Part shown: one piece after another, positions 44,011 through 53,563 of the stretch | How the letters are laid out: every line of letters starts with the position of its first letter | Numbering within the stretch: the first letter of the stretch is position 1 | From: Castellaniella sp040276085 | GTDB lineage: Bacteria > Pseudomonadota > Gammaproteobacteria > Burkholderiales > Burkholderiaceae_B | DNA: 64,000 nt | Direction of reading: 5' to 3' | NCBI RefSeq assembly: GCF_040276085.1 | Contig: NZ_JBELOK010000001.1 | Span: forward strand, 371,280-435,279 | Translations under genes and position numbers: made by a program | Notes under the pieces: model-generated | Seen by the model: only the letters and a program-made list of their open reading frames with translations | Told to the model about the DNA's origin: nothing | Databases searched by the model: none

Positions 44011-44828
44011 TGAGCAATATTCTCAAGGAAATTCTGGACGCCAAACGCATCGAAGTAGCCACTGCACGCCAAATGCGCAGCGAAGCCGAGCTTCTGCGCG
44101 AGGCACGCAGCCGCAACGATATCCGTGGGTTTGCCCGAGCCATCGAAGACAAGATCGCACAAGGCAAACCGGCGGTTATCGCAGAAATCAAAAAGGCTTC
44201 CCCTTCCAAAGGCGTCATCCGGCCCGATTTTCACCCCAGTGAGATTGCCACCAGCTACGCCTGCCACGGGGCGGCTTGCCTGTCGGTACTTACCGACGTG
44301 CAATTTTTTCAAGGGGGTTACGACCACCTGCGCCAGGCACGGGCAGCTTGCAGCCTGCCGGTGCTGCGCAAAGACTTCCTGATTGATCCTTATCAGGTGA
44401 TCCACGCCCGCGCCCTGGGAGCAGATTGCGTGTTGCTGATTGCCGCCGCGCTAAGCCCCAGCCAGCTGCTCGAGCTTGAAGCAGTGGCCACCGAACTGGG
44501 TATGGATGTTTTGGTGGAAATCCACGACGCCAACGAGCTGGATGCCGCACTGGCCCTGCAGACATCTTTGCTCGGAATCAACAATCGCAATCTGCGCACC
44601 TTCGACACCCGCCTGGAAACCACGCTGGACATGCTCAAGACTTTACCTGAAGGCAAGCGGGTGATCACCGAAAGCGGCATTTTGCAGGCGGCTGATGTCG
44701 ACCGCATGCGCGCACACGGCGTACAGGCATTTCTGGTGGGTGAGGCCTTTATGCGTGAGCCCGATCCCGGCGTGGCCCTGCAAGCCCTGTTTTTTGACCG
44801 CAACCAAGGCGGCCAGAACGCAACATGA
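44007..44828 (+). CDS. trpC: Indole-3-glycerol phosphate synthase
   Basis: Closes the indole ring from carboxyphenylamino-deoxyribulose phosphate. A 273-residue TIM barrel with ILKEILDAKRIEVA, AEIKKASPSKGVIRPDF (catalytic Lys), LSVLTDVQFFQGG, LRKDFLIDPYQV, GINNRNLRTF and ITESGIL. A second in-frame ATG directly follows the first. No TrpF domain is fused, and trpF, trpB and trpA are not in the window. Stop overlaps the HIT gene start. Confidence 0.96.
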   Translation: MMSNILKEILDAKRIEVATARQMRSEAELLREARSRNDIRGFARAIEDKIAQGKPAVIAEIKKASPSKGVIRPDFHPSEIATSYACHGAACLSVLTDVQFFQGGYDHLRQARAACSLPVLRKDFLIDPYQVIHARALGADCVLLIAAALSPSQLLELEAVATELGMDVLVEIHDANELDAALALQTSLLGINNRNLRTFDTRLETTLDMLKTLPEGKRVITESGILQAADVDRMRAHGVQAFLVGEAFMREPDPGVALQALFFDRNQGGQNAT

Positions 44829-45295
44829 CAACAGCCAGCAGCCGCCCCACGACGGCCGGCCAACCCGATTGCCCTTTATGTGACAAGCAACTGGAGAACA
44901 CGCTGTGGGAATCCCCACAGCTGCGCATCATCCATGTGTCTGATACTCCCTTCATAGGCTATGTGCGGCTGGTCTGGCGGGCGCACGTGGCCGAGATGAG
45001 CGATCTATCGACACCCGAACAGCAAACCCTGATGCACCTGGTGTTTCAGGTAGAAGCCCTGCAAAGGCAGCTGCTGCACCCGGACAAGATCAATGTGGCC
45101 AGCCTGGGCAATCAGGTGGCCCATGTGCATTGGCATGTGATTCCGCGTTGGCGCACAGATCCGTGCTTTCCAGACGCCATCTGGGCACCCTCTAAGCAAA
45201 CACCCGAGCACCAGACAGCGTGGCAATCGCACACAGATGCCCTGCAGCCCCGGGTACATGCCCTTCATGAGGCCATCCGCCAGATTCCACACTAA
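44825..45295 (+). CDS. HIT family nucleotide hydrolase/transferase
   Basis: A 156-residue histidine-triad protein. CPLCDKQLENTLWES is the N-terminal zinc-type Cys pair, and the triad is HVHWHVIPRW with an upstream NQVA. HIT proteins act on nucleoside phosphoramidates or dinucleoside polyphosphates; the substrate here is unknown. The ATGA overlap with trpC makes it part of the trpGDC transcription unit, an arrangement common in Bordetella-like genomes. Confidence 0.88.
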   Translation: MTTASSRPTTAGQPDCPLCDKQLENTLWESPQLRIIHVSDTPFIGYVRLVWRAHVAEMSDLSTPEQQTLMHLVFQVEALQRQLLHPDKINVASLGNQVAHVHWHVIPRWRTDPCFPDAIWAPSKQTPEHQTAWQSHTDALQPRVHALHEAIRQIPH

Positions 45296-45351
45296 CCTCG
45301 GCACGGCCACCCGCGCCGGATCAATAACTCAATCATTTTGTACCCAAGACC

Positions 45352-46737
45352 ATGACAAGCAGCACACGGGCTTCAGACGGTGGCATCCCCGTGCCGCAAC
45401 CCAGCGCAGATCCTTCCCATTCTCTGGCCCGGACACTCAAGAACCGGCACATCCAGATGATTGCCCTGGGTGGCGCCATTGGCACCGGCCTGTTTTATGG
45501 CTCTGCAGCGTCCATCCAGTTGGTGGGTCCCGGCATCATTCTGTCTTACCTCATTGGCGGCAGCATCATCTATCTGATCATGCGCATGCTCGGAGAGATG
45601 TCTACCCAAGAGCCGGTATCAGGCGCCTTCAGCTATTTCGCCTATCGCTACTGGGGTGGCTTCGCCGGATTTTTATCGGGCTGGAACTACTGGCTGCTTT
45701 ATATCCTGGTCAGCATGGCCGAGCTGTCCGTGGCCGGCATCTACGTCAATTACTGGTTGCCTGGGTTTCCGCCCTGGGCAACGGCTCTTGTGGTGCTGGT
45801 GGCCATCACGGGCCTTAATCTGCTTAATGTCCGCCTGTACGGCGAAAGCGAATTCTGGCTGGCCTTCATCAAGGTGGCCGCCATCATTGGCATGATAGTG
45901 CTGGGGCTGCTGCTGATTGTTTTGGGCACCGACCAAAAAGCCGATGGCCTCAGCAATCTGTGGGCGCACGGAGGCTTTTTGCCGCACGGGGTTCACGGCC
46001 TGCTGCTATCCCTGGTGGTGGTGATGTTTTCGTTTGGCGGTACCGAGCTGATCGGCATCACAGCCGGCGAAGCCGATAACCCCCGGCAAAGCATCCCCAA
46101 GGCCATCAACCAGGTCCTTTGGCGGATCTTGCTGTTTTACGTTGGCGCACTGACAGTCCTGGTGATCTTGTATCCCTGGAACCAGATCGGGCTGCAAGGC
46201 AGCCCGTTTGTGATGATCTTCTCGCACCTGGGCATCCCCGCCGCACCAGACATCCTTAACCTGGTGGTACTCACCGCGGCCATTTCTGTTTACAACAGCG
46301 GCATCTATAGCAATGGCCGCATGCTGTACAGCCTGGCCCAGCAGGGCAACGCCCCAAAAGCGTTCCTGACACTCAGTGCCCGCCAGGTGCCGTGGGTGGG
46401 GATCCTGTTCTCTTCAGCCTGCACGCTGGTTATTGTTGTTGTCAATTTTTTGGTGCCCGAAGGCGCCTTCATGCGCATCATGGCGGTGGCAACGGCTGCA
46501 GCAGCCACCACCTGGATGATGATCGTGCTGGTGCATCTGCGGTTTCGGCGCGCCCATACGCGATCGGCACTTTATTTCGGGGCGCCATGGTTTCCGTGGG
46601 CCAACTATCTGTGCGCAGGCTTTTTGCTGATGCTGATTGCCCTGATGACACAACTGGAAGATACCCGCCCCGCCGTATACGTGCTGCCTGTATGGCTGGC
46701 CGTGCTGTATGCGGGCTACCGCTTGCGGCGGCAATAA
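45352..46737 (+). CDS. Amino acid permease (APC superfamily, AroP/ProY-like)
   Basis: A 461-residue transporter with 12 predicted helices. The N-terminal LKNRHIQMIALGGAIGTGLFYGSA is the substrate and Na+/H+ site of the APC amino acid transporter family; MLGEMSTQEPVSGAFSYFA, FGGTELIGITAGEADNP and YNSGIYSNGRMLYSLAQQG are further signatures. These carry aromatic amino acids, proline, GABA or others. Position after trp genes makes an aromatic substrate attractive, but that is inference. Followed by a bidirectional terminator. Confidence 0.9.
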   Translation: MTSSTRASDGGIPVPQPSADPSHSLARTLKNRHIQMIALGGAIGTGLFYGSAASIQLVGPGIILSYLIGGSIIYLIMRMLGEMSTQEPVSGAFSYFAYRYWGGFAGFLSGWNYWLLYILVSMAELSVAGIYVNYWLPGFPPWATALVVLVAITGLNLLNVRLYGESEFWLAFIKVAAIIGMIVLGLLLIVLGTDQKADGLSNLWAHGGFLPHGVHGLLLSLVVVMFSFGGTELIGITAGEADNPRQSIPKAINQVLWRILLFYVGALTVLVILYPWNQIGLQGSPFVMIFSHLGIPAAPDILNLVVLTAAISVYNSGIYSNGRMLYSLAQQGNAPKAFLTLSARQVPWVGILFSSACTLVIVVVNFLVPEGAFMRIMAVATAAAATTWMMIVLVHLRFRRAHTRSALYFGAPWFPWANYLCAGFLLMLIALMTQLEDTRPAVYVLPVWLAVLYAGYRLRRQ

Positions 46738-46764
46738 AAAAGGTGCTCTGAGAGCACCTTTTTT
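46735..46764. terminator. Bidirectional intrinsic terminator
   Basis: GGTGCTC (46742-46748) pairs with GAGCACC (46752-46758), flanked by a run of A on the left and T on the right. It can end transcription of the permease (plus) and of the ATP synthase operon (minus, atpC stops at 46786). Confidence 0.9.
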
Positions 46765-46785
46765 ACCGTACCAAGCACAGATCGC

Positions 46786-47211
46786 TTAGTGCGATGTGCG
46801 CTTATGGCTGAATTTACGGGCTGCGGCGGCCTGGGCTGCCAACATGGCCAGCTCGGCTTCTACCACTGCCAGATCAGCCTTGTCTTTGGTGTTGCGCAAG
46901 GCTTCTTCGGCACGCTCGCGCGCCTTGACTGCCTTGGCTTCATCAAGATCGGCCGCACGAATGGCCGTATCAGACAGCACCGTGACCGAATGTGGTTGAA
47001 CCTCAAGGATGCCGCCGGCCACGAAGATGTTTTCTTCGGTGCCGTCGTCAAGCTTGATCTTCAGCGTACCCGGGCGGATGCGTGAAATCAGGGGAGTATG
47101 CCCCGGCAGGATGCCGAGGTCGCCGGATTCTCCGGGCAAAGCAATAAAGCTTGCTTCACCCGAATAAATCGAGGCCTCCGCACTGACCACTTCGATGTGA
47201 AGAGTCGCCAT
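46786..47211 (-). CDS. atpC: ATP synthase epsilon subunit
   Basis: A 141-residue F1 stalk subunit that couples rotation and inhibits ATP hydrolysis. HIEVVSAEASIYSGEA, ALPGESGDLGILPGHTPLIS and VAGGILEVQPHSVTVLSD are typical of the beta-sandwich; the C-terminal helical hairpin is Ala/Glu rich. ATG 47211 has AAGGA upstream. Last gene of the operon, 9 bp after atpD. Confidence 0.96.
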   Translation of the reverse strand: MATLHIEVVSAEASIYSGEASFIALPGESGDLGILPGHTPLISRIRPGTLKIKLDDGTEENIFVAGGILEVQPHSVTVLSDTAIRAADLDEAKAVKARERAEEALRNTKDKADLAVVEAELAMLAAQAAAARKFSHKRTSH

Positions 47212-47220
47212 GTGCAATCC

Positions 47221-48642
47221 TTATTGGATGGTTTTGGCCTTCTCGAAGGCCTCGTCAATGCTGCCCACCATGTAGAAGGCTTGTTCGGGCAGTGCATCGC
47301 ACTCGCCTTCGACAATCATCTTGAAACCACGCAGGGTTTCGGACAAGGGCACGTACTTGCCAGGTGAACCGGTAAAGACTTCGGCCACATGGAAAGGCTG
47401 CGACAGGAAGCGCTGGATTTTCCGGGCGCGGGCCACAGCCTGCTTATCATCGGGGGAGAGCTCGTCCATACCCAGAATGGCGATGATGTCGCGCAGTTCT
47501 TTGTAGCGTTGCAGCGTTTGCTGAACACCACGGGCGATCTGGTAGTGCTCTTCGCCCACAATCTGGGGATCCAGCTGGCGGCTGGTGGAATCCAGGGGAT
47601 CGACGGCCGGGTAGATACCCAGGGCTGCGATATCACGCGACAGCACGACGGTGGAGTCGAGGTGCAGGAAGGTGGTGGCAGGCGAGGGATCGGTCAAGTC
47701 ATCGGCAGGCACGTACACAGCCTGGATGGACGTGATGGAACCCGTCTTGGTGGATGTGATGCGCTCTTGCAGCTTGCCCATTTCTTCGGCCAGGGTTGGC
47801 TGATAGCCCACGGCAGACGGCATCCGGCCCAGCAGGGCGGAGACTTCGGTACCGGCCAGCGTGTAGCGATAGATGTTATCAACGAAGAACAGGACGTCAC
47901 GGCCCTCGTCGCGGAAGGACTCAGCCATCGTCAGGCCCGACAGCGCCACGCGCAGACGGTTTCCGGGAGGCTCGTTCATCTGGCCAAACACCATGGCCAC
48001 TTTAGATTCGGCCAGGTTGTCGAGCTTGATCACGCCTGCATCAGACATTTCGTGATAGAAGTCGTTGCCTTCGCGGGTACGCTCGCCCACACCAGCGAAC
48101 ACGGACAAGCCACTGTGGGCCTTGGCGATGTTGTTGATGAGCTCGAGCATGTTGACGGTCTTGCCCACGCCGGCGCCGCCGAACAGGCCGACTTTACCGC
48201 CCTTGGCAAACGGGCAGACCAGATCGATCACCTTGATACCGGTCTCGAGCAACTCGACCGACGGGGAGAGCTCGTCGAATTTAGGTGCGTGCTGGTGGAT
48301 GGCACGGGTTTCGGTGGATTGGATCTCACCGCGCTCGTCGATGGGACGACCCAGCACATCCATGATGCGGCCCAGGGTACCCTGGCCCACAGGCACGGAA
48401 ATGGGGGCGCCGCTGCCGGCCACGGACATGCCGCGGCGCAGGCCGTCGGAGGAGCCCATGGCAATGGTGCGCACCACGCCATCGCCCAGCTGTTGCTGGA
48501 CTTCGAACGTCAAGCCTTTTTCCGCAAAGGCGGAAGACTCGTCGGTCAAGGTGAGCGCGTCGTAGATGTTGGGAATGCTGTCGCGGGGAAACTGAATATC
48601 CACCACTGCGCCGATGCACTGAACGATGGTACCGTTGCTCAT
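47221..48642 (-). CDS. atpD: ATP synthase beta subunit
   Basis: Catalytic F1 subunit, 473 residues. The P-loop is GGAGVGKTVNMLELI, catalytic Glu is in GVGERTREGNDFY, and LFFVDNIYRYTLAGTEVS and the DELSPDD (DELSEED-like) segment are present. Forms the alpha3-beta3 ring on the cytoplasmic side of the inner membrane. Confidence 0.98.
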   Translation of the reverse strand: MSNGTIVQCIGAVVDIQFPRDSIPNIYDALTLTDESSAFAEKGLTFEVQQQLGDGVVRTIAMGSSDGLRRGMSVAGSGAPISVPVGQGTLGRIMDVLGRPIDERGEIQSTETRAIHQHAPKFDELSPSVELLETGIKVIDLVCPFAKGGKVGLFGGAGVGKTVNMLELINNIAKAHSGLSVFAGVGERTREGNDFYHEMSDAGVIKLDNLAESKVAMVFGQMNEPPGNRLRVALSGLTMAESFRDEGRDVLFFVDNIYRYTLAGTEVSALLGRMPSAVGYQPTLAEEMGKLQERITSTKTGSITSIQAVYVPADDLTDPSPATTFLHLDSTVVLSRDIAALGIYPAVDPLDSTSRQLDPQIVGEEHYQIARGVQQTLQRYKELRDIIAILGMDELSPDDKQAVARARKIQRFLSQPFHVAEVFTGSPGKYVPLSETLRGFKMIVEGECDALPEQAFYMVGSIDEAFEKAKTIQ

Positions 48643-48686
48643 GTTTAGTCCTATAAATATCTCTGGGTTGACCTGGCGTGCGTCGA

Positions 48687-49586
48687 TCAGACCGCCGCTG
48701 CGCCGCCCACGATTTCCGAAATTTCTTTGGTGATGGCCGCCTGACGGGTTTTGTTGTAAACCAGTTGGAGGTCGCCGATGACTTTTTTGGCGTTATCCGA
48801 GGCCGCTTTCATGGCCACCATCCGCGCCGATTGCTCGCTGGCCATGTTCTCGGCCACCGCCTGATACACGAGACCCTCGACATACCGCATCAGCAGATCG
48901 TCGATCACGGTCTGGGAGTCGGGCTCGTAGAGGTAATCCCAGCCATATTGGGTATCCAGCGAGTCGTTGCCCTGTTCGCCGGCCTGGAAGGGATCTTCGA
49001 GGCCGGAGGGCAAAGGCAGCAAACGGATAAAACTGGGATCTTGCTTCATGGTATTGACGAAGCGGCTGGTGGCCAGATAAACCGCATCCACCTTGCCATC
49101 CACAAAATCATCAATCTGTGCCTTGATGGCGCCAATGAGGCGCTCGAGGTTGGGTGCATCACCCAGCTGAACCTCGGACGAGACAACATTGACACCGACC
49201 CGATTGAGCAGACCCAGACCCTTTGAACCCAGCGCAGTGGCCTGCACCCGAACGCCTTGCTGCTCAAACTCTTTGATACGAGCCAATGCCAGGCGCGAGA
49301 TATTGGTGTTGAGCCCGCCGCACAGACCTTTGTCGGTGGTGACCAGCACAATACCGACAGAGCTCAGCTTGGGACGCTCGACCATATACGGATGGGTGTA
49401 ATCGGGGTTCGCCTGCATCAGGTGCGCCGCAATGGCACGCACCTTGTCGGCGTAAGGGCGACCCGCCCGCATGCGATCCTGCGCCTTGCGCATTTTCGAT
49501 GCGGCGACCATCTCCATCGCCTTGGTGATCTTGCGCGTGTTTTGCACGCTCTTGATCTTGGTTCGAATTTCCTTGATTCCGGCCAT
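48687..49586 (-). CDS. atpG: ATP synthase gamma subunit
   Basis: Central rotor shaft, 299 residues. IKEIRTKIKSVQNTRKITKAMEMVAASKM (its two ends are IKEIRTKIKSV and KAMEMVAASKM) and the C-terminal ITKEISEIVGGAAAV, preceded by MKAASDNAKKVI, are hallmark coiled-coil sequences. VTTDKGLCGGLNTNI is the typical globular motif. Confidence 0.97.
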   Translation of the reverse strand: MAGIKEIRTKIKSVQNTRKITKAMEMVAASKMRKAQDRMRAGRPYADKVRAIAAHLMQANPDYTHPYMVERPKLSSVGIVLVTTDKGLCGGLNTNISRLALARIKEFEQQGVRVQATALGSKGLGLLNRVGVNVVSSEVQLGDAPNLERLIGAIKAQIDDFVDGKVDAVYLATSRFVNTMKQDPSFIRLLPLPSGLEDPFQAGEQGNDSLDTQYGWDYLYEPDSQTVIDDLLMRYVEGLVYQAVAENMASEQSARMVAMKAASDNAKKVIGDLQLVYNKTRQAAITKEISEIVGGAAAV

Positions 49587-49642
49587 TCCACTATTTCCTT
49601 GGGCTGACCAGAAAGCCTGGGGTCAGGCTTTCTGGCTGCAAC

Positions 49643-51184
49643 TTAAAACGTGCCGTGCTTCTTGAACTCTTGAATGGCGGCGCCCAAAGCGGCGTCGTCT
49701 TCCTTGGAGAGTTCTTTCACGTCTTCGATGCGCTGGATCAGGGCTTCGTGCTTGGATTTCAGGAAGTCTTTTAGGGACTTCTCGAAGGACAGCACCTGGC
49801 CAACTTCGAGGTCGTCGAGGTAGCCGTTATTGACCGAGTACAGAGCAACGGCGAGTTCCCAGACCTGTTGGGGCTGGTACTGGGGCTGCTTCAGGAGCTC
49901 GACCACACGCTTGCCGCGCTCGAGCTGACGACGCGTTGCGTCGTCGAGGTCGGAGGCGAACTGGGCAAAGGCAGCGAGCTCGCGGTATTGGGCGAGGTCG
50001 GTACGAATACCGCCGGACAGCTTCTTGACTACCTTGGTTTGAGCCGAACCACCCACCCGCGACACCGAGATACCGGCGTTAATGGCGGGCCGGATACCGG
50101 CGTTAAAGAGGTCGGTTTCCAGGAAGATCTGGCCGTCGGTGATGGAAATCACGTTGGTCGGCACGAAGGCCGAGACGTCGCCTGCCTGGGTTTCGATGAT
50201 GGGCAGTGCCGTGAGCGAACCGGTTTTACCCTTGATCTCACCCTTGGTGAATTGTTCAACGTAGTGTGCATTGACGCGCGCAGCACGCTCGAGCAAACGG
50301 GAGTGCAGATAAAACACATCGCCAGGATAGGCTTCGCGTCCGGGCGGACGGCGCAGCAGCAGCGATACCTGACGATAGGCCCAGGCTTGCTTGGTGAGAT
50401 CGTCGTAGACGATCAGGGCGTCTTCGCCACGATCGCGGAAGTATTCGCCCATAGTGCAACCTGAATAAGCAGCCAGGTATTGCATGGCGGCGGATTCGGA
50501 GGCAGCAGCGGCCACGACAATGGTGTATTCCATCGCGCCGTGTTCTTCGAGCTTGCGCACCACGTTGTTGATGGTGGACGCCTTTTGACCAATGGCGACG
50601 TACACGCAGGTAACGCCCTTGCCTTTTTGGTTGATGATCGTGTCGACAGCCACGGCCGTTTTACCGGTTTGGCGGTCGCCGATGATGAGCTCACGCTGAC
50701 CACGGCCGATTGGCACCATGGAGTCGATTGCCTTTTGGCCGGTTTGCATCGGTTGTGACACCGACTGACGTGCAATCACGCCCGGGGCAACTTTCTCGAT
50801 GACGTCGGTTTCTTTGGCATTGATCGGGCCCTTGCCATCGATCGGGTTGCCCAGGGCATCCACGACACGACCTTTGAGCTCGGGGCCCACGGGCACGGCC
50901 AAAATCTTGCCTGTGGTTTTTACCGAATCACCTTCGGACAAGCCGATGTAATCGCCCAGCACCACGGCGCCGACAGAGTCGCGCTCGAGGTTGAGGGCAA
51001 GACCAAAGCGGTTATTGGGGAATTCGAGCATTTCGCCCTGCATCACATCGGACAGGCCATGGATGCGGGTGATGCCGTCGGTAACGGACACGACAGTGCC
51101 CTGCGTGCGGACATCAGTGGATGCGCCCAGGCCTTCGATGCGGCTCTTGAGCAGTTCACTGATCTCGGACGGGTTAAGTTGCAT
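49643..51184 (-). CDS. atpA: ATP synthase alpha subunit
   Basis: Regulatory F1 subunit, 513 residues. The P-loop is GDRQTGKTAVAVD, preceded by DSMVPIGRGQRELIIG. The alpha-chain signature PAINAGISVSRVGGSAQ and the N-terminal EISELLKSRIEGLGA that contacts delta are present. Confidence 0.98.
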   Translation of the reverse strand: MQLNPSEISELLKSRIEGLGASTDVRTQGTVVSVTDGITRIHGLSDVMQGEMLEFPNNRFGLALNLERDSVGAVVLGDYIGLSEGDSVKTTGKILAVPVGPELKGRVVDALGNPIDGKGPINAKETDVIEKVAPGVIARQSVSQPMQTGQKAIDSMVPIGRGQRELIIGDRQTGKTAVAVDTIINQKGKGVTCVYVAIGQKASTINNVVRKLEEHGAMEYTIVVAAAASESAAMQYLAAYSGCTMGEYFRDRGEDALIVYDDLTKQAWAYRQVSLLLRRPPGREAYPGDVFYLHSRLLERAARVNAHYVEQFTKGEIKGKTGSLTALPIIETQAGDVSAFVPTNVISITDGQIFLETDLFNAGIRPAINAGISVSRVGGSAQTKVVKKLSGGIRTDLAQYRELAAFAQFASDLDDATRRQLERGKRVVELLKQPQYQPQQVWELAVALYSVNNGYLDDLEVGQVLSFEKSLKDFLKSKHEALIQRIEDVKELSKEDDAALGAAIQEFKKHGTF

Positions 51185-51220
51185 GGTAAGACTCCTGGAA
51201 TCCTGTTGGTTGGCCCGCCA

Positions 51221-51760
51221 TCATGCGGCCAGCGTATCGCGCAGATTGGCCAAACGGGCCTGCACGGAAGTATCAAGCACGTGGTCGCCCACGGCGACGC
51301 GTACCCCGCCGATCAGTTCGGGATCAACCGTCACCTGCGACTTGAGTTTCAGGCCAAACTTTTGTTCCAAACCCTTCAGCAGGCCTGCCAGCTGAGTGTC
51401 ATCCAGCGGAAATGCGCTGGTGATCCGGGCCAGTGCAGTGCCTTCGAGCTGATTGCGAAGCAGCTCGAATTGCTCGGCCACCTGCGGCATCACCTGCACG
51501 CGATCGTTTTCGACCAGCAGGCCAAGCAGGTTGGCTGCCTGTGCCGGAAGAGCGTCAGGCAGCAGGCTGGTGAGCAACTGAATACGCTGGGCGTTGTTCA
51601 GACGCGGATCAGCCATGGCTTCGAGGACATCCGGCTGACCGGCAACCTGCGCCAGTGGCGACAGCACTTCGGACCATGCCTGGAGCCCGCGAGAATCATC
51701 ACGAACCGCCTGAAACAAGGCCTCGGCATAAGGGCGTGCGATGGTAGATAGTTCAGCCAT
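51221..51760 (-). CDS. atpH: ATP synthase delta subunit
   Basis: Peripheral-stalk subunit, 179 residues. ARPYAEALFQAVRDD at the N-terminus and the C-terminal PELIGGVRVAVGDHVLDTSV are the delta/OSCP signatures. It joins the b subunits to F1 and lies 12 bp after atpF. Confidence 0.96.
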   Translation of the reverse strand: MAELSTIARPYAEALFQAVRDDSRGLQAWSEVLSPLAQVAGQPDVLEAMADPRLNNAQRIQLLTSLLPDALPAQAANLLGLLVENDRVQVMPQVAEQFELLRNQLEGTALARITSAFPLDDTQLAGLLKGLEQKFGLKLKSQVTVDPELIGGVRVAVGDHVLDTSVQARLANLRDTLAA

Positions 51761-51772
51761 GACCCGCCCTGA

Positions 51773-52243
51773 TCAGAGTTGTGCCTGCAGCTGATCCAAC
51801 AGATCAGCGTGCACTTTGGCGTCGACTTCGCGGCGCAGGATTTGCTCTGCCCCCTTGACGGCCAGCACAGCAACCTCGGCACGCAGTGTTTCGCGTACAC
51901 GCTGGGCTTCTTGCAAGGCGTCCTGACGGGCTTGTGCCACGATCCGGGCCTTCTCGGCTTCGGCTTCGCGACGCGCTTCGTCGATCAGTTGCGCAGCCTG
52001 TTTTTCGGCTTCGGCCAAACGGGCATGGTTGTCCGTTTTGGCTGCAGCGTCCATGAGGCTGATGCGAGCCTGCGCCTGGGCGAGGTCGGCTTTGCCTTTC
52101 TCGGCGGCAGCCAGACCGTCGGCGATTTTCTGGCGACGATCATCGATTGCCTTCGTCAGGGGTGGCCAGATGAACTTCATCGTAAACCAGCCCAGAACGA
52201 AAAACACGATCATCTGGAAAAAGAGAGTCGCGTTTAAATTCAC
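51773..52243 (-). CDS. atpF: ATP synthase b subunit
   Basis: Membrane stator, 156 residues. One N-terminal helix (NATLFFQMIVFFVLGWFTMKF) with the conserved WPPLTKAIDDRRQKIADGL, then a long charged coiled coil. Standard length for the family. Confidence 0.96.
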   Translation of the reverse strand: MNLNATLFFQMIVFFVLGWFTMKFIWPPLTKAIDDRRQKIADGLAAAEKGKADLAQAQARISLMDAAAKTDNHARLAEAEKQAAQLIDEARREAEAEKARIVAQARQDALQEAQRVRETLRAEVAVLAVKGAEQILRREVDAKVHADLLDQLQAQL

Positions 52244-52363
52244 GGTCGTTTCCCTAATTTACCCACTCGTGCCTTGCAGCGATTCTGCAAGGCACCAAAC
52301 CTGGCCAGCTGTCGTTGTACAACGACGTGCCAGCCCCTGGCCTGCCTTGGCAGGCCTGCGTAA

Positions 52364-52606
52364 TCAACCAACAAACGGGTTGGCAAACGCGAACAGCATG
52401 GCCAGACCCACGCCGATCAGGAAGGCTGCGTCGATCAGACCAACCAGCAGGAACATCTTGGTTTGCAGGGTGTTCATCAGCTCGGGCTGGCGTGCAGAGG
52501 CTTCGAGGTATTTGCCACCCATCATGCCGATGCCGATGCAGGCGCCAATGGCGCCCAGACCGATGATCAGACCGCAAGCGAGAGCAACGAATGCAACGTT
52601 GGTCAT
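52364..52606 (-). CDS. atpE: ATP synthase c subunit
   Basis: Rotor ring subunit, 80 residues, two membrane helices. The glycine-rich first helix is LIIGLGAIGACIGIGMMGGK, the polar loop has ARQPE, and the proton-carrying Asp is in LVGLIDAAFLIGVGLAM. The sequence lacks the extra polar ligands of Na+-type rings, so H+ coupling is expected. AAGGAG precedes the ATG. Confidence 0.97.
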   Translation of the reverse strand: MTNVAFVALACGLIIGLGAIGACIGIGMMGGKYLEASARQPELMNTLQTKMFLLVGLIDAAFLIGVGLAMLFAFANPFVG

Positions 52607-52658
52607 AACAACTCCTTGGTAAGTAAACGTTGTTTAGTCAGAAAACAGAAATCAGAAA

Positions 52659-53537
52659 TCAATGGCCTTCGTGTGCCAGCCCGATATACACCAGGGTGAG
52701 CATCATGAAGATGTATGCCTGCAGCAGCACGATCAGGATATGGAAGATCGCCCACGCCGAGCCGGCCAGTACGTGCCCGAACGCCAGACTGATGCTGGTT
52801 GCATCCGTACTGACCCAGGCCCCCCCGAGCAAGGCGATCAGCATGAACAGCAGCTCGCCCGCATACATATTGCCGAACAGCCGCATGCCAAGAGACACAG
52901 TTTTGGCGACGTATTCGATGAGATTTAGCAACAGATTGAAAGGTGCCAGCACGATGGCGCCTACGCCATGTGCGTGGAACGGAGCCGTGAAGAGTTCTTT
53001 GACAAAGCCGCCAAGATGCTTGATCTTGAGACCGTAATACAGTGTAAGCACCAGCACGCCCAGAGACATCCCCATGGGGACGTTGAGATCGGCAGTGGGC
53101 AAAATACGATGGTAATACAGGGGGTCAGCGTGATTTGCACCCAGGCCTGTCATGCGGAAGATCCAGCCCACGAGATCGACAGGCACAAGATCCAGTGCGT
53201 TCATCAGGGTGATCCAGAGAAACACGGTAAGTGCCAGCGGGGCAGCGAACAGGCGGGATTTCTCGTTGGGAACAATGTTTTTGGCTTCTTCCTGAACCAT
53301 GCTGACCAGCATTTCTACGGACATCTGGAAGCGGCCGGGCACATCGGTGGTGGCGCGGCGCGCAGCGCGCCACAGAAACCAGACCACAACGGCGCCCGTG
53401 AGAATCGACCAGAAGAGAGAGTCGTAGTTGACGACGCCAAAATTGGCGATGATGTCCTGTTTGTGCCCGAGGTTATTCAGGTGCACCAAGTGGTGCTGAA
53501 TGTATTCGGACTGAGGCGTCGTTACTGCGTCGGTCAT
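52659..53537 (-). CDS. atpB: ATP synthase a subunit
   Basis: Proton-channel subunit, 292 residues, five to six helices. The essential Arg lies in SLGMRLFGNMYAGELLFMLIA (given in part: LGMRLFGNMYAGE). NLLLNLIEYVAKTVSLG and the C-terminal AYIFMMLTLVYIGLAHEGH are typical. ATG 53537 has AAGGG upstream; the alternative start at 53552 adds five residues. Confidence 0.96.
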   Translation of the reverse strand: MTDAVTTPQSEYIQHHLVHLNNLGHKQDIIANFGVVNYDSLFWSILTGAVVVWFLWRAARRATTDVPGRFQMSVEMLVSMVQEEAKNIVPNEKSRLFAAPLALTVFLWITLMNALDLVPVDLVGWIFRMTGLGANHADPLYYHRILPTADLNVPMGMSLGVLVLTLYYGLKIKHLGGFVKELFTAPFHAHGVGAIVLAPFNLLLNLIEYVAKTVSLGMRLFGNMYAGELLFMLIALLGGAWVSTDATSISLAFGHVLAGSAWAIFHILIVLLQAYIFMMLTLVYIGLAHEGH

Positions 53538-53563
53538 CGGTAAGCCCTTCAAACGTAATCAAA

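Noticed and set aside
47389..48648. 419-codon open frame antisense to atpD
   Set aside because: Shadow of the highly conserved beta-subunit gene; composition is what reverse reading of that gene gives.
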